Positions 8,571-18,279 of a stretch of 64,000 nucleotides of DNA are shown here, piece after piece (position 1 is the stretch's first letter; every line of letters begins with the position of its first letter). The notes beneath the pieces were generated by a model. It was given only the letters and a program-made list of their open reading frames with translations. It did no database searches and had not been told where the DNA came from. Made by a program: the position numbers and the translations under genes. This stretch comes from Parageobacillus sp. KH3-4 (GTDB taxonomy: Bacteria; Bacillota; Bacilli; Bacillales; Anoxybacillaceae): positions 1,212,001-1,276,000 of the forward strand of contig NZ_AP025627.1 of the NCBI RefSeq assembly GCF_022846435.1, read 5' to 3'.

Positions 8571-9764
8571 ATGTTTGATACGATCGAAGAGGCGATTTAT
8601 GAATTGATGCAAGGGAAAGTAATTATTGTATGCGATGATGAAGATCGCGAAAATGAAGGAGATTTTGTTGCGCTGGCGGAAAAAGCGACTCCAGAAGTGA
8701 TTAATTTCATGATTAAATACGGCCGCGGCCTTGTTTGCGTTCCGATTACGGAAGAATTGGCCGATAAGCTTGACTTAGCGCCGATGGTGAATCATAACAC
8801 CGATTCCCACGGCACTGCTTTTACAGTTAGTATTGATTATAAAGCAACGACAACCGGCATTAGCGCTTATGAACGGTCGATGACGATTCAAGCGCTGTTG
8901 GATCCGAACGCGAAAGCGAGCGATTTTAAGCGGCCCGGTCACGTGTTTCCGCTTGTCGCGAAAAAAGGCGGCGTATTGCGGCGCGCCGGCCATACGGAAG
9001 CGGCCGTCGATTTAGCGCGGCTTTGCGGAGCAAAACCAGCCGGTGTGATTTGCGAAATCATTAAAGAGGATGGCACGATGGCGCGCGTTCCGGATTTGCG
9101 GAGAATCGCTGATGAGTTTGATTTGAAAATGATCACGATTAAGGACTTAATCCAATATCGAAGCCGAAAAGAAAAATTAGTGAAACGAGAAGTGGAAGTA
9201 ACGCTTCCAACAGAGTTTGGCAAGTTTAGAGCGATTGGCTACACCAATGTTGTTGATGGAAAAGAACATGTGGCATTAGTTAAAGGCGAAATTATCCCGG
9301 ACGAACCGGTTCTTGTCCGCGTTCATTCCGAATGCCTAACAGGGGACGTGTTTGGCTCTTATCGCTGTGATTGCGGACCGCAGCTTCACGCGGCACTCCG
9401 TCAAATCGACAAAGAAGGGCGCGGTGTTTTATTATATATGCGTCAGGAAGGGCGCGGCATCGGGCTAATCAACAAATTGCGCGCATATAAACTGCAAGAG
9501 CAAGGCTATGATACGGTGGAAGCAAATGAAAAACTTGGATTTCCTGCCGATTTGCGCGACTATGGAATCGGCGCGCAAATTTTAAAGGACCTTGGCGTGA
9601 CGAAAATGCGACTGTTAACGAATAATCCACGGAAAATCGCCGGATTAAAAGGGCATGGACTTGAAGTAGTGGAGCGTGTTCCACTGGAGATGCCAGTGAA
9701 AAAGGAAAATGAAAAATATTTGCGAACAAAGTATGAAAAGCTAGGGCACATGTTGCATTTTTAA
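8571..9764 (+). CDS. ribBA: Bifunctional DHBP synthase / GTP cyclohydrolase II RibBA
   Basis: The 397-residue fusion supplies both precursors of riboflavin. Residues 1 to about 200 are 3,4-dihydroxy-2-butanone-4-phosphate synthase (metal and substrate motif [10 protein letters not shown] near residue 23). The remainder is GTP cyclohydrolase II with zinc ligands in [11 protein letters not shown] near residue 265 and RQEGRGIGL near 292. Full length, with a GGGGGAACG ribosome site before ATG 8571. Confidence 0.97.
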   Translation: MFDTIEEAIYELMQGKVIIVCDDEDRENEGDFVALAEKATPEVINFMIKYGRGLVCVPITEELADKLDLAPMVNHNTDSHGTAFTVSIDYKATTTGISAYERSMTIQALLDPNAKASDFKRPGHVFPLVAKKGGVLRRAGHTEAAVDLARLCGAKPAGVICEIIKEDGTMARVPDLRRIADEFDLKMITIKDLIQYRSRKEKLVKREVEVTLPTEFGKFRAIGYTNVVDGKEHVALVKGEIIPDEPVLVRVHSECLTGDVFGSYRCDCGPQLHAALRQIDKEGRGVLLYMRQEGRGIGLINKLRAYKLQEQGYDTVEANEKLGFPADLRDYGIGAQILKDLGVTKMRLLTNNPRKIAGLKGHGLEVVERVPLEMPVKKENEKYLRTKYEKLGHMLHF

Positions 9765-9837
9765 AAAAGAGGATCGATATTTTTGCCTTTTTGTATTATG
9801 ATGAGTATGATGGGCGGAAAAGATGGGAGGATTTGTC

Positions 9838-10302
9838 ATGAACGTAATGGAAGGAAATTTAGTTGGCACAGGATTAAAAATTGCCATCGTCGTTTCCCGT
9901 TTTAATGAGTTTATTACGAGCAAGTTATTATCAGGCGCTCTCGACGGCCTCAAGCGGCACGGAGTCAATGAAAACGATGTGACGGTGGCGTGGGTGCCGG
10001 GAGCGTTTGAAATTCCGTTGTTAGCGAAAAAATTCGCCGAATCAAAGCAGTATGACGCCGTCATTGCGCTTGGCGCGGTCATTCGCGGGGCGACAAGCCA
10101 TTACGATTACGTATGCAACGAAGTAGCAAAAGGAGTTTCCCACGCCGCATTGTCAACGGGAACGCCGGTTATCTTTGGCGTATTAACGACAGATACAATC
10201 GAGCAGGCGATTGAACGCGCCGGAACAAAGGCGGGAAATAAAGGCTGGGAAGCAGCGGTAAGCGCGATTGAGATGGCGAATCTTCTGCGCGCGTTCGCTT
10301 AA
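9838..10302 (+). CDS. ribH: 6,7-dimethyl-8-ribityllumazine synthase
   Basis: The 154-residue lumazine synthase condenses the RibA and RibB products and forms the icosahedral capsid around riboflavin synthase in bacilli. Motifs are [34 protein letters not shown] and [14 protein letters not shown] 9838 follows GGGAGGA with good spacing and matches the known N-terminus; an in-frame ATG at 9823 is upstream of that site. Last biosynthetic gene of the rib operon. Confidence 0.96.
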   Translation: MNVMEGNLVGTGLKIAIVVSRFNEFITSKLLSGALDGLKRHGVNENDVTVAWVPGAFEIPLLAKKFAESKQYDAVIALGAVIRGATSHYDYVCNEVAKGVSHAALSTGTPVIFGVLTTDTIEQAIERAGTKAGNKGWEAAVSAIEMANLLRAFA

Positions 10303-10326
10303 TTGGTGTAAAAATGTGCGGAATGG

Positions 10327-10771
<445 letters not shown>

Positions 10772-10773
<2 letters not shown>

Positions 10774-10807
10774 AAGAGCTGCCGTTTATTGGTTCGGCAG
10801 CTCTTTG
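10772..10807. terminator. Bidirectional terminator between ribT and ypuF
   Basis: A 12-base stem AAAGAGCTGCCG (10773-10784) / CGGCAGCTCTTT (10795-10806) with A/T runs on both sides serves the convergent ribT and ypuF; the ypuF stop codon lies in the loop. Confidence 0.9.
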
Positions 10808-11301
10808 TTCTTTTTCTTCCGCTCCCGCGCCGCGATCACATCAGAACGGTCGCGCAATTTATGTTTATGAATCAAAAAGACATTGTTCATGTCACTTGCT
10901 TTTCCCCAAATCAGCCCGCGTTCGTCGCATATCGCTTGACACGTTTTCCGCAACGTTTCATCGCAAATAGGCAGCTCTATGCTCTCATATGCCCCGTTTT
11001 GCTCCATTCGTTCGATATAGCGTTCAAGCTGCTCGGAGAGCCGTTGATCATCTAATCCCAACTCGCGGATGGCTTTTTGTTCTTTGGATAAAAGTGACAA
11101 CGCCTTTCGCATCATGCGCAGCGCTCCTTGTTGGTTGCCGCGCCGGTGATGGTACAGGGCCACGGCAATTTGAATGAGTAGGACCCATACTTTTTTGTAG
11201 CCGGTTTTCTTCCAATGTTCTTCCAATATTTCGTGGCATTCAAAATAATCGCGGTCTGTGTGGAAATGAATTAAATAGCGGATATAAGCGACGGGATACA
11301 T
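10786..11301 (-). CDS. ypuF: DUF309 family protein, YpuF-like
   Basis: A 171-residue cytoplasmic protein with the DUF309 signature in its first 60 residues (DYFECHEILEEHWK, then a helical hairpin). The C-terminal region is charged and lysine-rich. This corresponds to B. subtilis YpuF by position between ribT and scpA. Function is unknown to me; the conserved E-CHE-EE-W pattern in the helix could bind metal or be structural. ATG 11301 follows GAAAGG on the minus strand. Confidence 0.85.
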   Translation of the reverse strand: MYPVAYIRYLIHFHTDRDYFECHEILEEHWKKTGYKKVWVLLIQIAVALYHHRRGNQQGALRMMRKALSLLSKEQKAIRELGLDDQRLSEQLERYIERMEQNGAYESIELPICDETLRKTCQAICDERGLIWGKASDMNNVFLIHKHKLRDRSDVIAARERKKKNKELPNQ

Positions 11302-11370
11302 CGTTTCACGACCTTTCTATTGTTGTATCCGTACTGTGTCAATTGTATCATATTAGACGTAAAAAATTGC

Positions 11371-11399
11371 TTGGACAACGTTGGCTAATCGTCTATACT
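11371..11399 (+). promoter_or_regulatory. SigA-type promoter of scpAB
   Basis: TTGGAC (11371-11376), 17-base spacer, TATACT (11394-11399), about 28 bases before the scpA start. Confidence 0.75.
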
Positions 11400-11426
11400 T
11401 AACGATAGTGTAAGGAAAATGGTGGG

Positions 11427-12197
11427 ATGAACGTGCAATATAATGTGAAAATTGATGCGTTTGAAGGTCCGCTCGACCTTTTGTTACATTTAATCAATCG
11501 TTACGAAATCGACATTTACGATATTCCTGTCGCGCAAATTACCGAGCAATATATGGCGTATATTCATGCGATGCAGGAATTGCAGCTCGATATCGCAAGC
11601 GAATACTTAGTGATGGCAGCGACGCTTTTGGCGATCAAAAGCAAAATGTTGCTGCCGAAACATGAGGAAGAAATATTGGATGAAGGCGTAGAGCTGCCTG
11701 AAAGCGATCCGCGCGAAGAATTAATGCAGCGGTTGTTAGAATACAAAAAATATAAAGAAGCGGCGCAAGCATTGAAAAAAAAGGAAGAAGAGCGGGCGCT
11801 TTTATTTACGAAGCCGCCGAGCGATTTAAGTATGTATACAGACGACAAAGAAATGATGAAGCGGCCGCTTGATGTCAACGTGTACGATATGCTTGGAGCG
11901 CTTTCGAAATTGTTGCGCCGCAAAAAGCTGCAAAAACCGCTCCATACGAAAATTACCCGTCAAGATATTTCCATTGAAAAGAGGATGGAGGAAATTCTAG
12001 AGGAACTAAGACGTACGAAAACGAGAAAAAATTTTTATGATTTATTTCCATATTATGACCGCGGATATATTGTGGTGACGTTTTTAGCAATTTTAGAACT
12101 AATGAAGAAAAATGCGGTTATTATTGAGCAAGAGCGAAATTTTGCCGATATTTTCATCTCTCGCAACGAAAGGATGGAGCAGCATGGAGATGAGTGA
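11427..12197 (+). CDS. scpA: Segregation and condensation protein A
   Basis: ScpA is the kleisin that bridges SMC heads in the Smc-ScpAB condensin and helps load and separate sister chromosomes. The 256-residue chain has the N-terminal SMC-neck binding region ([22 protein letters not shown] is the family hallmark), a charged middle and the winged-helix C-terminus. ATG 11427 is listed; the in-frame GTG at 11433 matches the B. subtilis N-terminus better and has a GGTGGG just upstream, so it may be the true start. It overlaps scpB by 14 bases, indicating translational coupling. Confidence 0.95.
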   Translation: MNVQYNVKIDAFEGPLDLLLHLINRYEIDIYDIPVAQITEQYMAYIHAMQELQLDIASEYLVMAATLLAIKSKMLLPKHEEEILDEGVELPESDPREELMQRLLEYKKYKEAAQALKKKEEERALLFTKPPSDLSMYTDDKEMMKRPLDVNVYDMLGALSKLLRRKKLQKPLHTKITRQDISIEKRMEEILEELRRTKTRKNFYDLFPYYDRGYIVVTFLAILELMKKNAVIIEQERNFADIFISRNERMEQHGDE

Positions 12198-12774
12198 ATA
12201 TAAAGCGATCGTCGAAGGGCTGTTGTTTGCCGCAGGCGATGAGGGGCTGTCGCTTCAGCAAATCGCCGCGGTGTTGGAAATGGAAGAAGAACAAGCACGG
12301 ACGATTATTCATATGCTAAAGGACGAGTATGATAAACAAAAGCGTGGCATTCAGCTCGTTGAATTGGCAGGAGTCTTTCAGCTGGCGACAAGAAAAGAAC
12401 ATGCCCCGTATTTAAAAAAGCTTGTTGAATCGCCTAGTTCAACTTCGTTGTCGCAAGCGGCGCTCGAAACGCTGGCGATCATTGCTTATCGCCAGCCGAT
12501 TACAAGGGCGGAGATTGAAGAAATTCGCGGGGTGAAAAGCGATAAACCGATACAGACGTTAATTGCCAAAGCGCTTATAAAGGAAGTCGGACGTGCGGAT
12601 GGAACGGGGCGGCCAATTTTGTATGGCACGACGAAGGAGTTTTTGGATTACTTCGGTTTAAAAACGCTAGAGGAGCTGCCGCCGCTTCCGGAATTGCAAG
12701 AGGACGACGAGATAGAGAAGGAAGCTGATTTATTTTTTGAAAAATTTGAAGAAAATTTTAACGAATCAACATGA
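12184..12774 (+). CDS. scpB: Segregation and condensation protein B
   Basis: The 196-residue ScpB dimer forms the KITE subunit of the Smc condensin. The chain contains two winged-helix domains; family motifs are [13 protein letters not shown] at the start, [16 protein letters not shown] near residue 102 and [18 protein letters not shown] near 143. The ATG at 12184 follows GAAAGGATGGAG and gives the usual length. It lies inside the end of scpA. Confidence 0.96.
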   Translation: MEMSEYKAIVEGLLFAAGDEGLSLQQIAAVLEMEEEQARTIIHMLKDEYDKQKRGIQLVELAGVFQLATRKEHAPYLKKLVESPSSTSLSQAALETLAIIAYRQPITRAEIEEIRGVKSDKPIQTLIAKALIKEVGRADGTGRPILYGTTKEFLDYFGLKTLEELPPLPELQEDDEIEKEADLFFEKFEENFNEST

Positions 12775-12835
12775 TTATGGTAAGATAAGAGTAACTTTAT
12801 ATTGCGTTTTTGGCACAGATAAGGGGGCTATTTGT

Positions 12836-13255
12836 ATGCGGATTTGCCGCTTGCAAGGACATGAGCTGGAAAAATCGAAGCCGAATACGTTTGAAGATTA
12901 TTTCAACCGATCGGAAGCAACGTTTCGCGAAGACGGAGGTGACAAAACGCTCTACGTCCTATATTTGCGCCATTTTGAGGAATCGATTTCATCGTTTACG
13001 CCGTATGAAAAAAATCCGATTTTTACCGTTTCGGGGCGCGATGTTTATTTCCGCGATATCGTCGCTTTCGTATGTTTATTGCAAAATCCGGCTTTCCGGC
13101 ACCGTAAGCGAGTATATATTAGCGAGGAAAAAGAATTTCGCCGTTATTTTGCGCATATGGAGTTTACGAGGCTTCCAGACGTCTTTGCGGAACTGGAAGC
13201 GAAAGGGGAATACCGTTTAACGTCACCGCTTCTTTTTGTTCGCCAGCCATCTTAA
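12836..13255 (+). CDS. Unrecognised 139-residue protein between scpB and ypuI
   Basis: ATG 12836 follows AAGGGGGC and opens a 139-codon frame ending 22 bases before ypuI. The product is soluble and charged, with no membrane segment or signal peptide; it is rich in Phe, Arg and Tyr, including FTPYEKNPIFTVSGRDVYFRD and RRYFAHMEF. I do not recognise it, and B. subtilis has no gene I can recall at this place. Its codon use looks like the neighbours, and the ribosome site supports translation. It is probably co-transcribed with scpAB or ypuI, since there is no terminator on either side. Confidence 0.7.
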   Translation: MRICRLQGHELEKSKPNTFEDYFNRSEATFREDGGDKTLYVLYLRHFEESISSFTPYEKNPIFTVSGRDVYFRDIVAFVCLLQNPAFRHRKRVYISEEKEFRRYFAHMEFTRLPDVFAELEAKGEYRLTSPLLFVRQPS

Positions 13256-13277
13256 CTGGTATGGGGGTCTTTGAATT

Positions 13278-13769
13278 ATGGGAAATCCAATGGTTTGGAA
13301 TCAGACAAAACAAGTAGAAGCGTTTTTGCAAAAAGCTGTTCGGACAATTTCCGATTATTTAAACGAAACAACGTTGTCAAAACTAGTGGAAGAACGGGAA
13401 GGAGTGGACAAAGCGTATTGCGAGTTACTGCTTGCGAATTTACGCCGCCTTGTTGTGTTTTGTGAAGAAGGGCTTGAGGAGTGCCGCATCGTCTTGAGCG
13501 AGGAGCCGTTTCGCAAAACGGCAGCGGAAAAGGCGCTGTACCGCGTTTATCATTTATGCATTGCCGAATATTTTACCCCGAAAAGCGACGCGTGGTACGA
13601 AGATAGCCGCTCCGCTTATACGGGGCGCAATTCGCTGAAATTTCGGCAGACTCCCCCGCCTTCGTTGCAAGCTTTGCTGTTGTCCCTTGAAAGCGAGTTT
13701 CAGACGATTCGTGAAGAGCTGGAATTTTATGAAACCGACTATCGCACAAAAATGATCCAGTCCAAATAA
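13278..13769 (+). CDS. ypuI: DUF3907 family protein, YpuI-like
   Basis: A 163-residue, largely helical soluble protein matching B. subtilis YpuI (MGN-MV-Q-TK start, then FLNE/LNETTLS pattern). Function unknown. ATG 13278 follows the ribosome site GGGGG. It ends directly before a terminator. Confidence 0.82.
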   Translation: MGNPMVWNQTKQVEAFLQKAVRTISDYLNETTLSKLVEEREGVDKAYCELLLANLRRLVVFCEEGLEECRIVLSEEPFRKTAAEKALYRVYHLCIAEYFTPKSDAWYEDSRSAYTGRNSLKFRQTPPPSLQALLLSLESEFQTIREELEFYETDYRTKMIQSK

Positions 13770-13772
13770 ACG

Positions 13773-13804
13773 AAAGCTGTCCCGATGTCCGGGGCAGCTT
13801 TTTT
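13773..13804. terminator. Bidirectional terminator after ypuI
   Basis: Stem AAAGCTG-CCC / GGG-CAGCTTT (13773-13783 with 13791-13801) with a T run on the plus side. The minus-strand DUF2935 gene ends nine bases further. Confidence 0.8.
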
Positions 13805-13812
13805 GCTGTCCA

Positions 13813-14619
13813 TCACTCTGTCCGAGGTTTTGTCGGGTCGCAGGCTGGCGGATGGATGTCATTCGTCGTTTCCGCTAATTTTTGCAAGTAATAGCATTCT
13901 TCCCGAGCCATATGATCGGCCATAAGCGGCGTTAATGCGCCAAGTACCTCTTTGTTTAGTCCCATTTCTTCTAACTCGTGCAGAAAGCTTTGGAAAATCA
14001 CCATTTCTAATTGAATGTCGCGGTGAAAGCGATGTAAAGCGGGGAAATCGTATACGTTTGTCCGTAAATATCCCGCCATTTCCACCGCTTTTAAATAAAA
14101 GTCTTCCCATTCTTTTGCAAACGTGCGGCTTTGTCCTTTTAAGTTTTTTTCACTGTTGTCGAGTCGGTCATGGATGGAGCCAGCGTGCCCGGCTGCATCA
14201 AGCAGCCATAATAAATCATGATGAAGCGGGTGAACGTTGGGAGGCCGCTTTCCTCGCACGTAATAGCCGGCAAGGCGCAGCCATTCTTCCAATTCGTTTA
14301 CCATGTGGTTGAGGAAAGTAGGGGGAAGCGAAAAGCTAATTTTTTCTGTCAAAAGCCGCTTTAACAAATGAAGTTTAAATGTCCGCAGCTGTTCCCCCGC
14401 CTCTTTTCCCCGCTGAACAAGAGGCGCCCATGACCATGCCGCCGGTCGACGTGCGTGTTCCAATAATTCATCAAATACGTGAATGAGCCGTTGCGCCTGA
14501 TCGATTTCCTCCTTTTCTTTTTCTGCTAAAGATTCGAGAATGAATCGGCAATGGTCGCCAAGAATTTGCATCCAAAAGCGCATTTCCCATAGCGCTTCTT
14601 GTTCCAATGTTTTTTTCAT
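13813..14619 (-). CDS. DUF2935 domain protein
   Basis: A 268-residue helical protein containing two DUF2935 four-helix-bundle units: residues about 6-125 (ALWEMRFWMQILGDHCRFI with a conserved His) and 140-255 (DFPALHRFHRDIQLEMVIFQ, LMADHMAREECYYLQKL). The recurring His/Glu positions resemble a metal-binding hemerythrin-like or ferritin-like bundle, but a metal site is inference. It is divergent from the superoxide dismutase gene next door, so a link to oxidative stress or sporulation is conceivable and unproven. ATG 14619 has GGGGTGAG upstream on the minus strand. Confidence 0.85.
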   Translation of the reverse strand: MKKTLEQEALWEMRFWMQILGDHCRFILESLAEKEKEEIDQAQRLIHVFDELLEHARRPAAWSWAPLVQRGKEAGEQLRTFKLHLLKRLLTEKISFSLPPTFLNHMVNELEEWLRLAGYYVRGKRPPNVHPLHHDLLWLLDAAGHAGSIHDRLDNSEKNLKGQSRTFAKEWEDFYLKAVEMAGYLRTNVYDFPALHRFHRDIQLEMVIFQSFLHELEEMGLNKEVLGALTPLMADHMAREECYYLQKLAETTNDIHPPACDPTKPRTE

Positions 14620-14741
14620 TTGCTTCTCACCCCGATTTTATATGTATGAACGCAAAGGAATTTGGGTGAATGCGGACAAGAACGATTTTTGGGCAGCTGG
14701 CATACGATATATGGGCACAAAGACAGAGGAGGTTTTTCAAA

Positions 14742-15653
14742 ATGAGCGAACAAGAGTTATTTCGGCAATATGTGAAGGAAGTCAGCGAATGGGGAACGCA
14801 AGTCGAACAAATTTTGCTGCAAAGGGATGATGGCATGGTCCATCGCGACATTGCGGCATTGCTTTCCTACATCGACAAACACGAAGGGGAATGGACGGAA
14901 GCTGACATTTATGATCTTCAGCGCATGGTCGATGAAGCGCATGAAAAAGCGACAGCGATTCTAGCAAACGAGTCATTGGCTGACGAAGGTGAAGAAATCG
15001 GTGAGGAAGGAGAGCGGAGCCAAACCTATATAGCAGCGGGCAGGCACGTTCTTCCGCCACTTCCATACAGTTATGACGCGCTCGAGCCGTATATTTCCAA
15101 AGAAATAATGCAACTGCACCATACAAAACATCACCAAAGTTATGTAGATGGATTGAATAAAGCGGAAAAAATGATGAAAAAAGCGCGCGAAACAAATAAC
15201 TATGAATTGCTGAAGCATTGGGAGCGGGAAGCGGCATTTCACGGTTCGGGACATTATTTGCACACCATTTTTTGGAACAATATGCATCCAAAAGGCGGCG
15301 GAGAACCGCACGGTGAGCTGCTGGAACAAATAAAGCGCGATTTCGGAAGTTTTGAACGGTTTAAGCGCCACTTTACCGAGGCGGCAAAAAGCGCCGAAGG
15401 AGTCGGCTGGGCGTTGCTCGTTTGGTCGCCGCGGTCGCACCGCTTAGAAATTTTGCAGACGGAAAAACATCAATTCATGACACAGTGGGATACGATTCCG
15501 CTACTTGTGTTAGACGTTTGGGAGCATGCTTATTATTTGCAATATAAAAGTGACCGCGCTGCGTATATTAACAACTGGTGGAATGTCGTCCATTGGCGCG
15601 ACGTGGAAGAGAGGTTTGCTCAAGCGCAAAAGCTGCGCTGGAAACCGTTTTGA
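14742..15653 (+). CDS. sodF: Superoxide dismutase (Fe/Mn type) with N-terminal extension
   Basis: The 303-residue product has about 100 helical, acidic residues at the N-terminus followed by a complete Fe/Mn superoxide dismutase: PPLPYSYDALEPYIS, LHHTKHHQSYV (first metal His), AAFHGSGHYLHTIFW (second metal His) and VLDVWEHAYYLQY (Asp and His ligands). B. subtilis SodF has a comparable extended form. GAGG precedes ATG 14742; an in-frame start at 14670 is upstream of that site. The enzyme converts superoxide to peroxide, probably in the cytoplasm. The role of the extension is unknown. A T-poor perfect 10-base hairpin lies just after the stop. Confidence 0.93.
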   Translation: MSEQELFRQYVKEVSEWGTQVEQILLQRDDGMVHRDIAALLSYIDKHEGEWTEADIYDLQRMVDEAHEKATAILANESLADEGEEIGEEGERSQTYIAAGRHVLPPLPYSYDALEPYISKEIMQLHHTKHHQSYVDGLNKAEKMMKKARETNNYELLKHWEREAAFHGSGHYLHTIFWNNMHPKGGGEPHGELLEQIKRDFGSFERFKRHFTEAAKSAEGVGWALLVWSPRSHRLEILQTEKHQFMTQWDTIPLLVLDVWEHAYYLQYKSDRAAYINNWWNVVHWRDVEERFAQAQKLRWKPF

Positions 15654-15657
15654 TGAA

Positions 15658-15682
15658 AGACGAAGGAGATGTTCCTTCGTCT
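15658..15682 (+). terminator. Hairpin after sodF
   Basis: A perfect 10-base stem AGACGAAGGA/TCCTTCGTCT with a 5-base loop, but no T run follows, so it is a weak terminator candidate or a transcript-end stabiliser. Confidence 0.4.
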
Positions 15683-15790
15683 ATACTATTGACGGTTGTT
15701 TTCTGGTGTTTTTGCAACACTCCGTCAAAGACACATGCTTTGGAGATCGGATGATGTGGACATGACAGCGGTAACTTGTACATTTTACGA

Positions 15791-15818
15791 TCATATCTGT
15801 TTGTTTGGCGCATACACT
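15791..15818 (+). promoter_or_regulatory. Probable SigE (mother-cell) promoter of dacB
   Basis: TCATATC (15791-15797) and CATACACT (15811-15818), 13 bases apart, resemble the SigE consensus (-35 near KMATATT, -10 CATACAHT), and dacB-spmAB is a known SigE operon in B. subtilis. The spacer is a base shorter than typical. Confidence 0.5.
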
Positions 15819-15849
15819 TGTACAAAAGAGCAAAAGGGATGGAGATTAC

Positions 15850-16998
15850 ATGAAGCTATGGAAACCAATTGTACTGTTTATCGTAGCGGTGACGATGCTT
15901 TTTTCATGTATTCCGGATCGGGCGAAGGCAATGAAGGCAATGGATGGAGTGAGTGCGCAAAGCGCGGTTTTAATGGAACAGCATTCAGGACGCATATTGT
16001 TGGAAAAAGACGCGCATACGAAGCGGCGCATTGCCAGCATTACAAAAATTATGACAGCGATTTTGGCGATCGAATCAGGAAAAATGGATGATACGGTGAC
16101 CGTAAGCGCTCGCGCTGTCCGTGCAGAAGGTTCGTCGATTTATTTAAAGGAAGGGGAAAAAATAAAGCTTCGTGATCTCGTCTATGGGCTGATGCTTCGT
16201 TCGGGGAACGATGCAGCAGTGGCGATTGCCGAACATGTCGGCGGCAGCGTGGAAGGGTTTGTGTTGTTAATGAATCAAAAAGCGGCAGAAATCGGCATGC
16301 GCAACACCGAGTTTGCCAATCCGCACGGATTGGATGATGCGGAAAACCATTATTCTACGGCTTACGACATGGCGCTTCTTATGCAATATGCGATGAAAAA
16401 TAAAGAGTTTCGAAAAATTTCCGGAACGAAAGTGTACCGTGCTCCTAACCCTGGAGAAAAAGGGGATCGGGTGTGGCGGAATAAAAATAAGCTGCTCACG
16501 AATTTATATGAATATTGCACGGGAGGAAAAACTGGCTATACAAAACGGGCAAATCGGACGCTTGTGACGACCGCTTCCAAAGACGGTCTCGATTTAATCG
16601 CGGTGACATTGGACGCACCGGATGATTGGAACGATCATATTGCCATGTACGAATACGGCTTTAAACATTATATCATTGCCAAAGTGGATCGAAAGCGCAT
16701 GGTAAAGAAAATTCGTGACCCCTTTTACCGCGAAAACATTCAAGCAAGCCGCGCTTTGCGGTATCCCGTGACCGAAGAAGAAATGAAAGATTTGCGTGTG
16801 AAAATTCGTCTTCTGCGTCCGAACAAGGAATGGAAGAAAGACGAAAGCCGCATCCCAGCGATCGTTGGGAAAGCGATACTTTACTTGGGGAAGGAAGCGG
16901 TCGATGAAGTGCCGCTTTTGTATAAAAAGAGTACAAGCAAGAGAGACCGCTCGATTTGGAGCGCATTTCATTTTTTAGGTGTGGGAAACGATGGTTAA
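15850..16998 (+). CDS. dacB: Sporulation D-alanyl-D-alanine carboxypeptidase DacB (PBP5*)
   Basis: DacB trims pentapeptides in forming spore cortex and so sets cortex cross-linking. The 382-residue protein has a signal peptide (about residues 1-27) and a penicillin-binding S11 peptidase domain: SxxK motif ASITKIM near residue 65, SGN motif (RSGNDAA) near 118 and KTG motif (GGKTGYTKRAN) near 225. ATG 15850 gives the exact B. subtilis length. It is first in the dacB-spmA-spmB operon; the spmA start overlaps its end. Confidence 0.95.
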   Translation: MKLWKPIVLFIVAVTMLFSCIPDRAKAMKAMDGVSAQSAVLMEQHSGRILLEKDAHTKRRIASITKIMTAILAIESGKMDDTVTVSARAVRAEGSSIYLKEGEKIKLRDLVYGLMLRSGNDAAVAIAEHVGGSVEGFVLLMNQKAAEIGMRNTEFANPHGLDDAENHYSTAYDMALLMQYAMKNKEFRKISGTKVYRAPNPGEKGDRVWRNKNKLLTNLYEYCTGGKTGYTKRANRTLVTTASKDGLDLIAVTLDAPDDWNDHIAMYEYGFKHYIIAKVDRKRMVKKIRDPFYRENIQASRALRYPVTEEEMKDLRVKIRLLRPNKEWKKDESRIPAIVGKAILYLGKEAVDEVPLLYKKSTSKRDRSIWSAFHFLGVGNDG

Positions 16999-17587
16999 TC
17001 TTATTTGGGTAGCGATGGCCGTTATTGGCATTGTTTTTGCGATGATGAACGGCACGATGAATGAAGTGAACGAAGCGATTTTTAAAAGCGCGAAAGAAGC
17101 GGTCACGATCAGCATCGGCATGATTAGCATTTTGGTGTTTTGGCTTGGATTGATGAAAATTGCTGAAGAAGCCAGCCTTTTGGAGAGGCTTGCTGCTTTT
17201 TGCAAACCGCTTGTCCGCCGCCTGTTTCCAGAAGTGCCGCCAAACCATCCCGCGCTCGGCTATATCGTTTCCAACATAATTGCTAATATGTTTGGGCTTG
17301 GCAACGCTGCGACCCCAATGGGGATTAAGGCGATGGAAGAATTAAAAAAGCTTAACAGCCATCAAGAGGAAGCAAGTCGTTCGATGATCACGTTTTTGGC
17401 GATCAATACATCAAGCATCACCCTTATTCCGACGACGGTCATTTCGATTCGCATGACATACGGGTCGGCGTCGCCGGGGGAAATTATCGGTACGACGCTT
17501 GTCGCTTCAACGATCTCAACAATTGGCGCAGTCTGCATTGATCGTTATTATTATTGGAAGAGGACACGGAAAGGCGGGAAACGGTAA
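16991..17587 (+). CDS. spmA: Spore maturation protein A
   Basis: A 198-residue membrane protein with about five hydrophobic segments of the SpmA nucleoside-recognition (gate) domain family; NAATPMGIKAMEELKKLN is the family signature near residue 105. SpmA and SpmB are needed for full spore core dehydration. ATG 16991 overlaps the dacB end by eight bases, and its stop overlaps the spmB ATG (TAATG). Confidence 0.96.
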   Translation: MVNLIWVAMAVIGIVFAMMNGTMNEVNEAIFKSAKEAVTISIGMISILVFWLGLMKIAEEASLLERLAAFCKPLVRRLFPEVPPNHPALGYIVSNIIANMFGLGNAATPMGIKAMEELKKLNSHQEEASRSMITFLAINTSSITLIPTTVISIRMTYGSASPGEIIGTTLVASTISTIGAVCIDRYYYWKRTRKGGKR

Positions 17588-18120
17588 TGGCGTTCATTCA
17601 GCTCCTTTCTACTTGGCTTATTCCCATCACCGTTGCGTTTATTCTTTTATACGGAACCGTAAAAAAAGTGCCAACTTATGAAGCGTTTGTCGAAGGTGGG
17701 AAAGAAGGCATTCAAATCGCGTTTTCCGTTATTCCATATTTAGTCGGCATGCTTGTTTCGATTTCGATTTTTCGCGCGTCAGGTGCATTAGATTATATGA
17801 TGAACGGAATAAAGCCGATTGTTGAGGCGATTGGCCTTCCGGCGGAGGTAGTGCCGCTGGCGGTGGTTCGCACGATTTCCGGTACTGCTGCGCTTGGCAT
17901 GGCAACCGATTTGATCGCTACATATGGACCGGATTCGTTCATTGGCAGGCTCGCATCTACGATACAAGGCAGTACGGAAACGACATTGTATGTGTTAACG
18001 GTTTATTTCGGCGCGGTTGGCATCAAAAAGATGGGAGATGCGCTTAAAGTCGGGATTTTAGCGGATATTCTCAGCTTTATTGTTTCCTTTTTTATTGTGT
18101 TGCTTATCTTTGGAAGATAG
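17587..18120 (+). CDS. spmB: Spore maturation protein B
   Basis: A 177-residue multi-span membrane protein, partner of SpmA, with the signature VRTISGTAALGMATDLI near residue 95 and GSTETTLYVLTVYFGAVG near 132. ATG 17587 overlaps the spmA stop by one base, so translation is probably coupled. A terminator follows directly. Confidence 0.96.
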   Translation: MAFIQLLSTWLIPITVAFILLYGTVKKVPTYEAFVEGGKEGIQIAFSVIPYLVGMLVSISIFRASGALDYMMNGIKPIVEAIGLPAEVVPLAVVRTISGTAALGMATDLIATYGPDSFIGRLASTIQGSTETTLYVLTVYFGAVGIKKMGDALKVGILADILSFIVSFFIVLLIFGR

Positions 18121-18122
18121 CT

Positions 18123-18150
18123 CGCCTATTATCGTTAGGCGGCTTTTTTT
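18123..18150 (+). terminator. Terminator of dacB-spmA-spmB
   Basis: Stem CGCCTA (18123-18128) / TAGGCG (18136-18141) followed by seven T residues, just after the spmB stop. Confidence 0.85.
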
Positions 18151-18279
18151 GGTTTTGGCTTTTTCCGAAAGAATGGTTTTATATTTGTCGAAAAAAGGCG
18201 AGTATGATAAAAATAGTGAGAGAGCATGCTTGTATCTTTTGCATCGAAAGAGTAAGATGATGACAGAGGTGAAACAGTG

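Noticed and set aside
11048-11239. Frames overlapping ypuF on either strand
   Set aside because: They lie within the conserved DUF309 gene, with no ribosome site or homology.
12737-12835. Longer form of the gene at 12836 starting at 12737
   Set aside because: The extra segment overlaps scpB in another frame and precedes the clear ribosome site AAGGGGGC.
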